A model generated the notes under the pieces. The model saw only the letters and a program-made list of their open reading frames with translations, did no database searches and had not been told where the DNA came from. DNA of 64,000 bases from Nageia nagi (Eukaryota > Pinophyta): positions 188,356,001 through 188,420,000 of the forward strand of contig JBITNC010000001.1 of NCBI GenBank assembly GCA_050084985.1, read 5' to 3'. Positions 10,762 to 22,859 of the stretch are shown in pieces (the first letter of the stretch is position 1; every line of letters starts with the position of its first letter). The translations under genes and the position numbers were made by a program.

Positions 10762-12480
10762 TTGACATGGATGCAGAACTGGGCCTACTTGATGAGTTAC
10801 GAGCCATGGAGTCCAGCTATGGATGTGGTCACAGACTTTGTTCTAACTCTAGATGAGAGAGGATGGCTAGAGACATCTAGACTTAGTCACATAAGGAGGA
10901 TCATGTGTATCCCATGTGATAAGTATTTTCTAATTACCCTTATGGAGTATTGGTGTGATGAAACCAACACATTCCACCTACCGATGGTTGAGATGGCAAT
11001 CACCCTTATTGACATCATCACATTCTACGAGTACCCATGAAGGGTACATTGATATAGTGGGTTACTCTGATTATGGTTGAGATGGAGGACCAATGCTACT
11101 AGTTAACAAGGGTGAGGCACTACTAGAAGCAGAATAAGGATGCAACCCTTCATCACATAGTTTATATAGCCCCAAAGGATATTGACTTCACTAGATACTT
11201 CAGGTTGTATGTAGTCGTTATTATTGACATGATTCTATGTAATGATAAGAACCATGAGCGCTTTCATATTAGGTTTATTCCCATAGTGCAAGGGATATGC
11301 CTTTGTGGGGAGAGGTATATTGGCCATGTTATATAGGGATCTTCACAATTTTATGTCTATGAAGAAGGGAGGCAAGATTATTGCCCACTTGTTCATTCTA
11401 CAGGTCTAGGAGTATGAACATATCAGTATGGCTTGCACCTATCTTCCTACGGTGACATGGGCGAACATGCCCATTTGTTTCGATGGCATATGGTGCAACA
11501 AGTAGGTGTGATGTGGAGAGCTAAGTAGTATTGAAGACTATAATACATATTGGATTAGGATGACTTAGTTTGAGACCTCTATTTTAACTTGTTAGTGTGG
11601 GAGGAGTCAAATGAGGAGTTCTCATGGAGCATGACTCCATGCCATATATAGGGTCATAAGCAGGTGATCAAGTATCACCATACAGATCGAGTTTTGATAC
11701 ATTTCAACATGATGTAGGATGTGTCCATGCTGAGGGTGTGGTCAATTATGGCTAATAACTATCGTTATTGAGCGACTCCACCAGGGGTAATGGCTATACT
11801 AGCATGGAGTGTGGAGTGGATCACATCGAAGGATCATCTCCCCAAGGTGCCCACACCTTTTCATCAACATAATCCAAAGTACCAACAATGGTGGGATAGG
11901 GTGAGGCCTATCCCATTAGGCCTCGAGGATGAGGAGGGTGATGAGGAAGAGGGAGAGGAGGTGAGGGACGAAGAGGGGAATGAGGAGGAGATAGAGATGA
12001 TGAGAGAGGATCCCATGGATGTGGGCGATGCTCTACCACCTACTTAGCCAATAGACCCACATGCACCATCCTCATTGAGAGCTACAACTCCCTCGATAGA
12101 TACCTCAAGTATACCTAGACTCTAGGGATTTGGTTTATGGACCTATATTTGAGAACAAAAATTGACAATAAACTTTTATGACACAAGGCTGGAGACTCAG
12201 GTGGCAGTTCTACAAGCACAGGTAGCGAGCCTATAGTTGCAACTGAAGGTTTGAGATGACCAGATAGATGTCCTACAGGGATAGATAGAGATATTATGGG
12301 TGCTACCACATGTGATGCAACATTAGGAGCTAAAGAGGATCCAAGACATGATCACACAGAAGGAAAATAAACTCCTTTAGTTTGGATAGACACTAGCAAC
12401 GATATCTACTATTCGCTCACAGTCTAGGTCTAGGAGTAGGATCAAAGATCCATCTATAGGTCAGAGGTCTCGTGGGGGGA
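10762..12480 (+). pseudogene. PMD gene relic, antisense inside Gypsy-1
   Basis: Residues EYWCDETNTFHLP followed by TLIDI line up with the Gypsy-2 PMD (RWDPNSNTFHLP, TLEDI). Further on come FIPIVQGICL, a C-terminal PMD-like part at 11640-11900, an acidic tail (LEDEEGDEEEGEEV) and a coiled-coil relic (TQVAVLQAQVASLQ). Many stops and frame changes make it non-functional as a protein. Gypsy-1 is read on the minus strand, so this gene is antisense to its element, as in Gypsy-2. Arm A of the tandem duplication starts inside it at about 11559. Confidence 0.72.
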
Positions 12481-12566
12481 ACTAGGTTGATGTATCAGTA
12501 ACATATTTTGTTATGGACTTGTTTTGGATATATATTTTATTATCTATGGACATATGATATTTTTTA

Positions 12567-12570
<4 letters not shown>

Positions 12571-12610
<40 letters not shown>
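12571..12610. repeat. (TA)n microsatellite
   Basis: About 20 TA units. The arm-B copy near 25545-25560 is much shorter, so it has changed length since the duplication. Confidence 0.9.
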
Positions 12611-12614
<4 letters not shown>

Positions 12615-13316
12615 TGTTATGACATGTTTATTTTACTTTTTAATTTATTAGAACTGCATTTGAATTTTTTGAAAAGAACACTTTAAATTTAAGCAAGTAA
12701 AACAAAATTTAGTTAACAAAGATAAGCACAAAAATATAAATTTGCAAAATTAAATTTGAACCATTTATGTAAAAAAGATAAATTTTTATGAAAAATAATT
12801 TATACACACGATGATTTTAACAAGCACGATCATACAAAAGTTGAGAAAATGAAAAAAATAGTCATATCAATTTTGATCATAATGGAGTGGCAATGTTATA
12901 ATATAGCAGTAACACTCAGATAAGAAGCAAAAATGGCTAAAGAAAGAAGACATATACTCAGTAAATGGCCTAATTAACAAAAAAAAGAGGCCTAAATTTT
13001 AACGAATGAAAAAAAAATTACAAACTAGTATCTAATTCGTCAAATTTGCTAACCATTTGCTAGAAGACATGGAAAAAGGATAAATAGATACACATTTTCA
13101 TAATAAAATACATATATAAAAAATATGATATCAAAATTTTGAGAAAACAAGATTATAAACAAAGCTATGGTGTTGGGTTCTAGAGTCGTTGCTAGGTTAT
13201 AAGAACAAGAAAATACACAACTTAACACGACACAATAAAAATTTGGACCAAACAAAAAAAAATATATGAATAGGAAATATGATGAAATAATTTATAGAAT
13301 AGCCAAAACACCATCA

Positions 13317-13470
13317 ACTTCAAGGACCATACCTGAAACTGATGGTTGTTAAGCTTGATGTTGTGGTTGTGGGATACTCACAGTGTTGGTCAACTTCAAG
13401 GACCATACCTAAAATTGATGGTTGTTGAGCTTGATGTTGTGGTTGTGGATACTCACAATGTTGGTCTACA
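13317..13470. repeat. 78-bp tandem duplication private to arm A
   Basis: ACTTCAAGGACCATACCT occurs twice, each time followed by a related segment ending in GTTGGTC. Arm B has a single copy at about 26270-26345. Confidence 0.85.
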
Positions 13471-13845
13471 ACTTCTTACCATCATCATTGATTTCCACTT
13501 TCTTGAATTATGAAAATGGATTGTGGAATATCTTCATGCTTTGGTTTTGAGGATGTACCAAACTATCATGTACTAGTTTAAACTTGTGTTGCTACAAAAC
13601 CCCATTTGAAACTTCATAGTCAAATTCAAATTTACCTTTTTCATGCAAGTATAGATTATATTTATGAGATGATAACACTCTTTTATAGAATGACTAGCTC
13701 TCCTATGGAAATTACAAAAGAGGTGTTCTTGATAGCCTAAGGTTTAATACAGGTGGGAGGGGGGAATCTTTCATTGGCAGATAACGAACCAAGTTCATGG
13801 CTACCAAGGCATCCAATACCACACTAATTTCCTTATGGGACTCGA

Positions 13846-15089
13846 TTTACTACCTACATGACTTTTTAGGTTTCCAAAATTCTATTTCACCATGGTTGAT
13901 ATGAGCTATCATTTTGAATTCAGGCTCATGGTTGTGGGTTTTTCTATGTTTGTTAGGAAGAAGCATAGGTTTGTACTAAAGTTAGCTTCATGTGGGCTAG
14001 GGGTTTATTGAAGGCTTTGTGATGGGCCTCTTTACTAAGCATTTCATCTATTAGTTTGACATATAGGTAATCCTTGAAATCTGAGAAGTCAATGGTTACA
14101 AGATGGAAACAAGGCTTGAAAAAGAACATGCTTCTTTTCTTTGGTGGGATTTGGACATGGTTGGCTACTTTGGACCATTCAACAATTATGTCACTAACAA
14201 GTTGACCTTATTTTTTTTTTAATTTATACATGTCTAAATGATATGGTTCTTGTGTTATGAACAAATTATATCGATCCAAGAAAGCTTTAACAACATCATC
14301 AAAACGTGTAACACTTTCATTAGGAAGATTAGTAAATCGCAAGAACGATTCAAATTTTGAGCTAAAAGGAAATAATTTAGATAATAAATCATAATCATTT
14401 TCAAATGAAATAGCCCCTAAGTGATACTGTTGCAAATATATTCTAGTATTAGAATGACCATAAAATATAGTAAATGTTACCTATTTTTCATTCTTTCTCT
14501 GGTAGATGTAATGGCAAAAGGGATTCTCACTACCTCTTGGACCTGCAACTACAACAATATTGATGCAAGCCATAATGGAATATTTTTGTTGCTTTAACTA
14601 TAGCAGTTCTTGTAATGCATCATCTAGAGGTGCATGTAGTAATTTTTCACCAGTATTTGTGTGCTTTTCTTTTGCTAAACCTATAAATAGAACAAAACAA
14701 TGTACTTTTTCTTGTTCTAAAGTTCTTACCAAATTTTTGACCAACTTCATTTGATATTTTGGTTCAACAGCTTTATATTCCAGGTTAAGCTTCAAAAACT
14801 TTAGGATATCAAATTTTGCATTCGACCAACCTAGTCTCTGCTTCATGCTAAATGTTATTGATAGATTAGGTTCATCCATCCATGAATTAGGGATGGGTGT
14901 CCTTTGTGGTTCTCCATCTTCTGATATATCAACTAGGTCTTCATCATCAATATTATCTTCAAACTCTTTATCACAGTTGAGAGGTACCTATGCAATGAAA
15001 ACATTAAGATCGAGAAAATACTATTTATGATTTTGTTTAGGTAATAAAGTGATGACGTTAGGTCCAATGTCATTGTTAGGGTTATTCAT
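13846..15089 (-). pseudogene. gag: Gypsy-1 gag relic (arm A)
   Basis: The minus-strand frame begins ATGAATAACCC at 15089, just after the leader. An acidic N-terminal part (EDNIDDEDLVDISEDGE) is followed by a capsid-like domain with SVTRFDDVVKAFLDRYNLF at about 14330-14270 and VEWSKVANHVQIPPKKR. Several stops break it, one at a K-rich run (14205-14207). Arm A also has a one-base insertion near 13970 that the arm-B copy lacks, so B stays open to 43855. It resembles Gypsy-2 gag in general layout only; I see no zinc knuckle. Confidence 0.7.
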
Positions 15090-15726
15090 AGTACAAAGGG
15101 TTTGGTTTGGAATCTAGGGTTCCAGAACAGCATTAGGGAATAAGAAACTATAACAAAGGGATTTAAGAAGGTTCAAAATACTTGTAATCATGTCGACAAG
15201 GGGTTAAGTTCATATCCTATTCGATTTGTTAGATCATCTACCTCCGTTTGGTATATTCAAGATCGAAATCTAGAGTAGAACCTAGGAGATGTTTGGCTTT
15301 AGTATCTACTTCTTGCAAAGTTTGAATAAGGAAAGGAAGACATTCTTTCGTGGCTAACAATTTTTGACCTTATGGAATAGACAAAATTTTAGTGAGTACC
15401 TCTAAGGCATTGGATGGAACTTCATCAAGGTCTTCTCGATTATTTTCTACTTCTTTCTAAGTTGTGTAGTTACAAACATTCAAAGAACTATCATATTCAA
15501 TGTGTAGGTGCAATCTTTGTACTCTTTCGCTTTGTCTTCTAAGTGTGTTGGCATAATTCTTGTATGCCCTAGTCTTCTTTATTTATACACCATGATATTC
15601 AATATTTTCATGATCTGCAGCAATAGGTGTATCAATATCTGAAACACTTTGAAATGCACTATTATTCCTATCTAAAACCTTAGGGTTTTGGTGCAACTAG
15701 TAAAGGATAATACGATGTATCAAAAA

Positions 15727-15744
15727 GAAGTTAGGTTCACCAAT
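15727..15744 (-). other. Primer binding site of Gypsy-1
   Basis: On the minus strand, TTGGTGAACCTAACTTC follows the LTR end ATAACA, matching the position and start of the Gypsy-2 primer site. Confidence 0.6.
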
Positions 15745-16463
15745 TGTTATAACTGAAATAATAATTATTAGGGTTATTTACAAAAATAATTAAATATGCT
15801 AATCAACTATGAATAACAGGAAATTGATGACATGAAAGATGACAATGACCTAATTGACCTTAACCTATCAAAATTATTTTAACGGAAGATACAAACTTGT
15901 ACTTTACCTATGATGATGAATGTAAGCAAAATTTGATCAAAAGAAGATGAACGATGAGCTTCCCTAAAACATAGAGCTGCCAATATGACCTCAACCTAGT
16001 GGTAGCGCCAAAACCTTAGTGATAATGCCTAGTTACCATTCCAAAATGCCTTTCCCTTTTTCTTAATGTCATCATCCCACCTATAATGTGTTGAATCTCG
16101 CTAGAAAAGGGATGAAAGATTGCAAGAATGCAAAGCTCAAAGTATAACAAAATCTAAAGATGATAGGTGGCATTAAGAAACACCGATCAAGATTGACATA
16201 AGTATATTGCCACCTATCAAGGATTCAATATTATAGCATGTTATGTCATATCATTGATAATGCACAACCCCTCCACCTTTATAGGCAGCAGGTCTAGTGC
16301 TAAAGCTCTTCCTTAGGCTTATTATGATGTTGAGCCAACCTGTTACAACAAAACATAAAGATAGATGAGAGTGCAAATGGAAAAGAGAATTTATTTAATA
16401 AATTATTTCAAATACCTGAAAGGATATTTTAATTAAATTAAAATTCCTTTTTTAGTGTTAACA
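15745..16463 (-). repeat. 5' LTR of Gypsy-1
   Basis: 719 bp. On the minus strand it starts TGTTAACACT and ends ATAACA. It pairs with 88-945 and has a duplicate at 45750-46468. The TTATC at 16464-16468 is the target duplication. Confidence 0.88.
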
Positions 16464-16925
16464 TTATCAATCTAAATCCTAATTCCATTTAACATCCTAT
16501 CAATTTGAGATAAAACTTGAACGACTAATATAAGCTAAATAAGAACTTTACTCAAACCTTGGTTTTGCAAAATCTGATAGTGAGAAGTATTGGAGGTAGC
16601 CTAAGCAGTTGCAAGCATCACCAATATGAAGATAGCTAGTACTACTACCACCCCTCCTATGTATGCGTTAAGCCCATTGTCTATAGTCATTAAACATTGT
16701 AGACAACATAATTTTAAAAATATCAAACTTGTATGTGAAAAATCAATGGCCTACCCTTTCCAATTTTATGTCTATTTTTCATCTATATTGCTACTATCTT
16801 CATTCAACTTGAATTCAGTTCACAAAGCCCACCAAGTCCATGGGATATATGTATACCACCATAATAATTGAAGTGCACTTGTCTTCATCCATAATAAAGT
16901 CATTTGATTTTCGACGTATATGGTT
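16464..16925. repeat. Right part of module R1
   Basis: It aligns with R2 (about 23080-23460) and R3 (59675-60095), sharing TATTGGAGGTAGCC, CTATAGTCATTAAACATTG and CCACCAAGTCCATGGGATAT. R1 and R2 are older relatives, not products of the 13-kb duplication. The minus-strand small ORF equivalent (16690-16535) has a TAG at the Trp of the ATAWATSN part. Confidence 0.75.
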
Positions 16926-17960
16926 GAATTGAGGAGGGAATGTGAATCCTCTAAAAGTCAAATATTTCATAATGATTGTAATTTATCATATCATGCTTCG
17001 TTATTTGCTTAGCATAGCATGTACTTGTTGGATGGACATTAAATAACCATCATTATTTTTTATCATTTAGTTAGGACTAAACCAACCATTTTTCTTGGGT
17101 TAGCCTGGTGATTGGGACTAAATTAATTATCAATTTAATGGCCACATTATCATTGCTACTATAATCATGCATGATTGGAAAATATTCAAACCAATCATCT
17201 CTTAATCACATATAAGGCATGTACCTCATGATGATGAGTAGCATATCACATGCATGGTTGGGAAATATTCAAACAAACTGTCTTTGAGTCACCTATGTTG
17301 GTTGGGTCTCAACTAAAACTCCATATTTGATTCAGCTTTGTTAGTTGAGTATCAACTAACCCTAACCATGTAGTTCTTCGAGATTCATATGTTACATCTA
17401 AGAATGGGACATGTTCCTCATGACGATGTTAATATATATAGTTTTGTTTGAATGTGTTCCATCTAGGAATAGGGTATGTGCCCCATGACGATGTGGACAC
17501 ACCGTTATCATGATTCGTTATGTATGCATATAAGAATAAAGCATTACGTATTTTTGTTCAAGATGATGTATGCATATTATATTTATTTCATCCTTGTTCC
17601 ATTATTGCTATATCATTTGTGATGAAATGTCGTGATGTTTTCTCTTATTATCATTGTTATATATTTTGTGAGTTAACAATCATATGTGTTCTTAGAAGTG
17701 TGTGCCTTTCATTTTCAAGTTTTATTCTTTACCCTTGGTTGATTCTACTACATGCAAGTCATTACATCTCACAACTAAGGCAAACAGGGGCAATATACAT
17801 CATCAAATCTTTAATGATTCAGATAGTTAAACCAAGGAAGTGTTTCTCTTTACCTAAACTTCCTTTCCAAGCATAATGTTATTTCAATATTCAATTTCAT
17901 TATACTTACAAAGAGGGACATCTATTGACACCTGAAAGTGGTCCCCTTAACACAATCCCA
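16926..17960. other. Non-coding stretch of arm A, possible retroelement tail
   Basis: No gene is supported. Near 17911-17935 AAAGAGGGACATCTAT is followed by TGACACCTGAAAG, which looks like a purine tract plus LTR start, but I could not find the matching end. The homologous base of 17961 in arm B is where Copia-3 inserted. Confidence 0.35.
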
Positions 17961-18075
17961 CTTAGGTGCAACTTTACACAATCATATTTTAGTCATATTT
18001 TACCTCTATTATCACATATTTCTCAGGTTGTGTTCTTATTTCTAAATGCTCCCTATTGATATTGGAATCTTGTTA

Positions 18076-18291
18076 TCACTCGAGCAAATATTTATCATCC
18101 ATATTTACAATTATATGTTCAGTTTGACTTGTCATCATATTTGTTGTCATCGATCCTTGTTGGCAAGCCTCATTCCTCAAGAACATTTGCGTCTTCATTA
18201 AGCTCTCAAAGATTAGCACCTGCATTGGTGTTTCTTTTATGATTGGCCTTGGGATTCGCATAGCAAGGTCATTACTCCTCAACAAGTTCAT
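18076..18291 (-). pseudogene. Unrecognised 71-codon gene fragment (arm A)
   Basis: The minus-strand frame starts MNLLRSNDLAMRIPRPIIKE and ends DDKYLLE. It is almost identical in arm B (54683-54898, one residue change, G to V). The composition is protein-like, but I recognise no family and see no partner exons. It lies in the low-divergence tract of the duplication, so conservation alone does not show function. Confidence 0.3.
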
Positions 18292-19278
18292 TTGTCATAC
18301 CCTCGATCTCGACACAGGTAAGGACACACAAGTATTTATCTTTGACTAAATTCCTTTCTTTTTAGTGCATGTAGCTTATTTTACATCTTAACATCAATAT
18401 AATTTAGTTATTTTATTATTGCATTATTATATTCCCTTTTTCATATAACTTGGATAAATCATACAATAAATATTTATGTGTATTTAGTTCATTTAGGATA
18501 AAACCCTAGGTGATACCAAAACACATATCAACAATGTATATTCTAAACATCATTGTGCATCTTCTAAAATAAATAAATAAGGATGTTATCTATGTAAAAG
18601 ATATTTATTCAATACCAATACAAAATTTTATGTGTTTATCATACATTGGAATATTCATCTCTCCCATCCATGGAGTTGTAAGTGTAAAGACTGTCCAATC
18701 TTAGATATGTAGGTGTCGCATCCCTAATTTTTATGTTATTTCATATGTTATATAATATATAACTTGCATGATCCTTAAGGAAAACTTCATGATGTTTGAC
18801 CCCTAAGTAATACATGATAAAAAAATAGAACGTTTGTTAATTTCCTACTCGAAAAAATATTTAAAATTGCAATGCAAATAGTCAAACTCATTCAACTTTA
18901 AAATATGGGCCTCAAATATTATAAATGTTATAGTTCTTCTCAGGTGTCCAATCTAGTAGTTCTGTGAGGTTGTAACCTAGTATTTAGTTTTCAAATATTT
19001 TTCTCACGCAACGAGGCCAATTTTATCACTATCATCTTCTTTGTCTTAGACCTCAAATTATTGCTTATTCTTACAAAAACATACGAGCTCAAAGCATGGT
19101 TACAAAGAATTTTGTTCACAATGGCTATTCACTAAACACCTAAAGCAATTCAGACATGTGTTCTCCTATGGTTCAATTTTAGAGCTCATACTTTTTTTGT
19201 GATTGTAATCATTCATAAAAATTTCAAATTCCTACTACCAGACCAAAAAGAAATGAAAAATCATGACATTGCAAAAAA

Positions 19279-20210
19279 GCTTTGATACTACAAATATATT
19301 GATGGAATTGAAGGATTCCATAAACCAAGATCTCTTGTAGCTTCTCCAACAAATCTAACTAAGAACAAATGATTCACACAAATTAGCAGACACAATGTAT
19401 AGTGGTTCCTCCAACTATGGAAGTACATCCACTTTGAACCATTCTTTCTATTACTTCTCACAAGATAACTCTCATACAAAATTTCAAAAATTCTTCTACA
19501 AAGCTCCTACAAGAGCATTCTTACAACTCTACAAGATTAGCATCTTCATGCTTCTACAAGTTTATAATGAGAAGAGGTACCTCTCTATTTATAAGATAAA
19601 ACCAACTCTTTAACTTCCTTTTTATTCAAGGGTAAAGTTAAATTTTTTTCTATATTTATTCTCTTAATGCTTTAAGGTATCTAAATATACTTTAAACATT
19701 AAATGAATTTACATTAAAGAGAAATATTACACAATAATGCATTATAATTTCTAATATATACAAAGGTTTTAAAAAGCATCTTCTTTTTCAAGAAGTTTTG
19801 CATATGTATGAGCTCATCAGATCAAATTTTGTTAAGCAACAACCATTAGATTCATTCCTACCTTTATTTTAGGTTGTTGAATATTTTGTTTTTGTAGCTT
19901 CTAGAATCAAATACTTTATCATTTCACTCATATGTGTAAGAGCATTCCTTGTATTTTCAAGAGATCTAATCATAAATGAAGGTTTGTTGAAGATAATAAA
20001 TATGATCTCAAATTGAAAGTCAAATAAAATATTTAATACTCCAAGATCTTTTTTAAGTAGGAAGCTAAAAACTATTTTCCTCATTTTACAAGAACCATTG
20101 TAAGTTGTCATCAGTCTTGGCATGTTAAAACCTGCACAAAGTTATGCCAAGCTACATATTTTGCCTCAGGGTAAGAAAAGTTCACTATGCTTACATTAAG
20201 AAGAGTATTC
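19279..20210 (-). mobile_element. Minus-strand Copia-type LTR with decayed primer site (arm A)
   Basis: On the minus strand TAGTATCAAAGC (19290-19279) is two G-to-A changes from the Copia primer site TGGTATCAGAGC. It is preceded by LTR sequence with TATAAATA (19593-19586) followed by GAGAGGTACCTC, and GTGGATGTAC..GGAGGAACCAC, the block before the LTR end shared with Copia-1/2. The far end is uncertain (a TG start near 19842 is possible). It differs from arm B at about 6% of positions by eye, more than its flanks. Confidence 0.55.
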
Positions 20211-20596
20211 AGAGTGAAGATTATGTATAGCAAACTGAGAACAGATGTTCAGTTTGTCGGCCTTTAGTTGAAGCTTCTTCGTGGCCAAATCTCCACTAGT
20301 TTTATGACCAATCTTATTTTGTATGGAGGCATATAAGTTATTCAAAGCGATGATATCTTTGACCGCAAAAGCTCTATGGGCATTCAACAGCTATTTCACT
20401 TTATCCCTAAGATTGGGAATTCAATCCCAGCTTCATTTTCTCTGTATCTCTTGGTACTCTCCTCCAAATTTGCCTTGAGATTTTGAATTTCCAATTCCCT
20501 TTCATTGAATTTCTTCCTGGCTACAAACAGCTCATAGTTAGTTTGAATTAGCAGCGAATCCTCATTTATACTCACATTTGTTACATCCGCGGGCAT
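20196..20596 (-). pseudogene. Coiled-coil type gene fragment (arm A)
   Basis: The minus-strand frame opens MPADVTNVSINEDSLLIQTN, then KFNERELEIQNLKANLEEST (heptad-like). It shifts frame near 20400 and passes a TAG that would be CAG, then continues LLNAHRAFAVKDIIALNNLY and ASIQNKIGHKTSGDLATKK. The frameshift and stop are the same in arm B (56808-57199), so it was already broken before the duplication. I do not recognise the family. It could be one exon of a gene spread over 18-23 kb. Confidence 0.45.
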
Positions 20597-20837
20597 AATT
20601 CGAAGAATTAAACGTTAGAATACGAACGCTCCACATAAAAGGGGATTCACACCTTGTGGTCTCTAGTTACTACGAAAACTTCGAACTACAAACAATGGAA
20701 TGCAATAAGTGCTGAGCTAAAAAGGATTAATAGGAATTTTTTTCCTTTTTCAATTTAAAAGGAAAAATATACTCTGTATAAGAAAATACAAAAGAGCTCA
20801 ATTTAGGTTGTGTGTAAACAAGAATAGAAATGCATTT

Positions 20838-21092
20838 TTAGGTAATAGAAATAAATTTAGATAGCATTATTCGTGCAATATAAAAGCCATAACAACTATG
20901 ACCACACTTGGCATGATTTCTGAGGTTTTTGTTTAATTCTAAATCGAAACCATTGTAAAGTTTCCATTGTTCTCCAATTTCTTGCCTTGTGCTGCTGAAC
21001 ACAAGCTCAGTAGAGTCAAAGCATAACTGTTGAATACCATGAACAAAACCAATTTGCAATGGCATAAAGGGTTGAATGAAAAACATTACCAT
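20838..21092 (-). pseudogene. Unrecognised 84-codon fragment (arm A)
   Basis: The minus-strand frame contains QIGFVHGIQQ, FDSTELVFSSTRQEIGEQWK and KCGHSCYGFYIARIM. The arm-B copy (57432-57686) has three replacements. It lies 240 bp upstream, in gene direction, of the coiled-coil fragment and may belong with it. I see no domain I can name. Confidence 0.3.
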
Positions 21093-22855
21093 TCTTCTTC
21101 ATTGCACTCCATGAAACTGTGTCTGTTTCATACACCTTGTGAAATAATTTCCAAATATAATGATTATGTTGTTGCTTTTTTATTTTTAGATGGTTCATCA
21201 AATGAAATTGTGTAAGGATATTCTCGTTGTAGCTTTGATTTGCATATCTTCCTATTATTCCAGTTCATGAAAGTGTGTAGATCATGCATCTTGTCAAACA
21301 ATTGTTGGGGCCTGTGTATTCTTACACTTTTTGAACAAATAGTGACATCTATATTTTGAAGTTATGGAATATTTTTTATAATTGATATCACACATATTTT
21401 CTGAAGCACAATGCCAAAGTACAAATGAAAAGTGCAGTTTAAATTGTTGAATATGTTTGACATTACAAGGATGGTGTAAGATAACCTTTATTATGAATTT
21501 GTTGATTTCCAAATGATAAATGGAAGGTCAACATCTTTTTGGTTTTAAAGTAAGATATTTTGGCATTTCTGTTATTCTATGCTTATTATGTTTGAAGTAT
21601 TTGTAGTTGCAAAATTATAATATTGCTTTTGTTGTTGGTGCATCATTATCTGCAGATCCAATAATCTATATGGAACACCAAATAAATCTATGCGAAGTTT
21701 TGTGTCATGTATATATGATACAAGGCAACATTGTTTTGAATGGTTTCATGCAATCTACTCATTTATATTTATCATTTGTTTGAACTTAAGCTATGGTTTT
21801 GTAGCATTATTCATTGTGATTCGATATTACTGTTTCAAAACTTAATGATTTCTTGACATTATGTCTAATGATTTGAGTTTAGCTGGTTATCTATCACAAA
21901 GAAGTTTTTGGAACCTTGATGAACTTTAGTAATATAAATGTTATCTGTGAAATACTTTCGGACTAATACTGAGCTTTTTTTTTATCCAAATGTTACTAAA
22001 CACAACACAAGAAGATTCTACATTTATTATAGTCAACTACAGTTTGCATTGCTTGTAGTTGCATTTGTTGTTTGCCATTACTGATCATACTGGAAATTTT
22101 TGAATGTTTGTTTGTTGATGCCAAATCTAAAGTTTTAGATGTTAAAAGCACCATATATTCTATTCTCTATATAAAAAACTAAATAGTTAATTTCTACATA
22201 TTTTTACAATGGATTGAACAATTTTTGAAGAATAATATATAATACATTTTGAAAATGATTGTCAAATTAATCTCTATCCGATTGTAAACTTTGGTTGCAT
22301 TTTATCAAACAATTCTTAACACTTTTGTGTTCTTCTCGAGCTCCCATCCTCGCACATGTTGAAGAATAATGAGAAAGATTGCACAGTTTCACATTGCAAA
22401 TTTTGGTTCCTCATATTTTACATTCTCTGCATATCCTGAGATCATTGCAGTTCATGATTTTCAATCCTAAAGATGCATGATATTTTTTGACATTCTTGTG
22501 TTAGCTGCAATTTGACATTAAATTGTGTAACAGTTGTTCAAATGCTGCGCTTTTTAAACCTATTAAATACATATGTGTCTCCTGTGGTACAAATCTCTGA
22601 AAATGTTGATGTTTATATTCTTGTGTTAGCTGCAATTTGATGTTCAATTGCGATGGCTACATTATTTGGAACTGCGTATATAATACTAAATTTTTTCAAA
22701 TAAAACTGCAAAGTTCAGCTCTTTCTCTTGCATAATACACTGAAAAAGTTTATTAAACCATCCTAGGGTACCCCTTGCAAAAAGCGGCAATTGCTTATTT
22801 ATTATATTATTTAACATACATGTCTTTAAGGAAAGAGAAACTATTTCCCTTGCAG
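21093..22855. other. Non-coding, intron-like stretch of arm A
   Basis: AT-rich with no supported gene. A short repeat, TTCTTGTGTTAGCTGCAATT, occurs twice (near 22497 and 22618). It is almost identical to 57690-59450 in arm B. Confidence 0.5.
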
Positions 22856-22859
22856 TAGT

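Larger units (their letters stand above)
88..16463 (-). mobile_element. Gypsy-1: minus-strand non-autonomous Gypsy-type LTR element, interrupted by Gypsy-2
   Basis: The ends are related LTRs at 88-945 (3') and 15745-16463 (5'), flanked by the 5-bp target duplication TTATC (83-87, 16464-16468). Reading the minus strand there are 5' LTR, a primer site beginning TTGGTGAACC, gag (15089-13846), a PMD gene running antisense to the element (plus strand 10762-12480), tandem repeats, a purine tract and 3' LTR. No protease, reverse transcriptase or integrase is recognisable, so the element must have depended on enzymes in trans. Gypsy-2 with its CCATC duplication sits at 2090-9615. The LTRs differ about once every 8-10 bases by eye, so insertion is old. 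The 5' half is duplicated in arm B (24532-46468). Confidence 0.85.
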
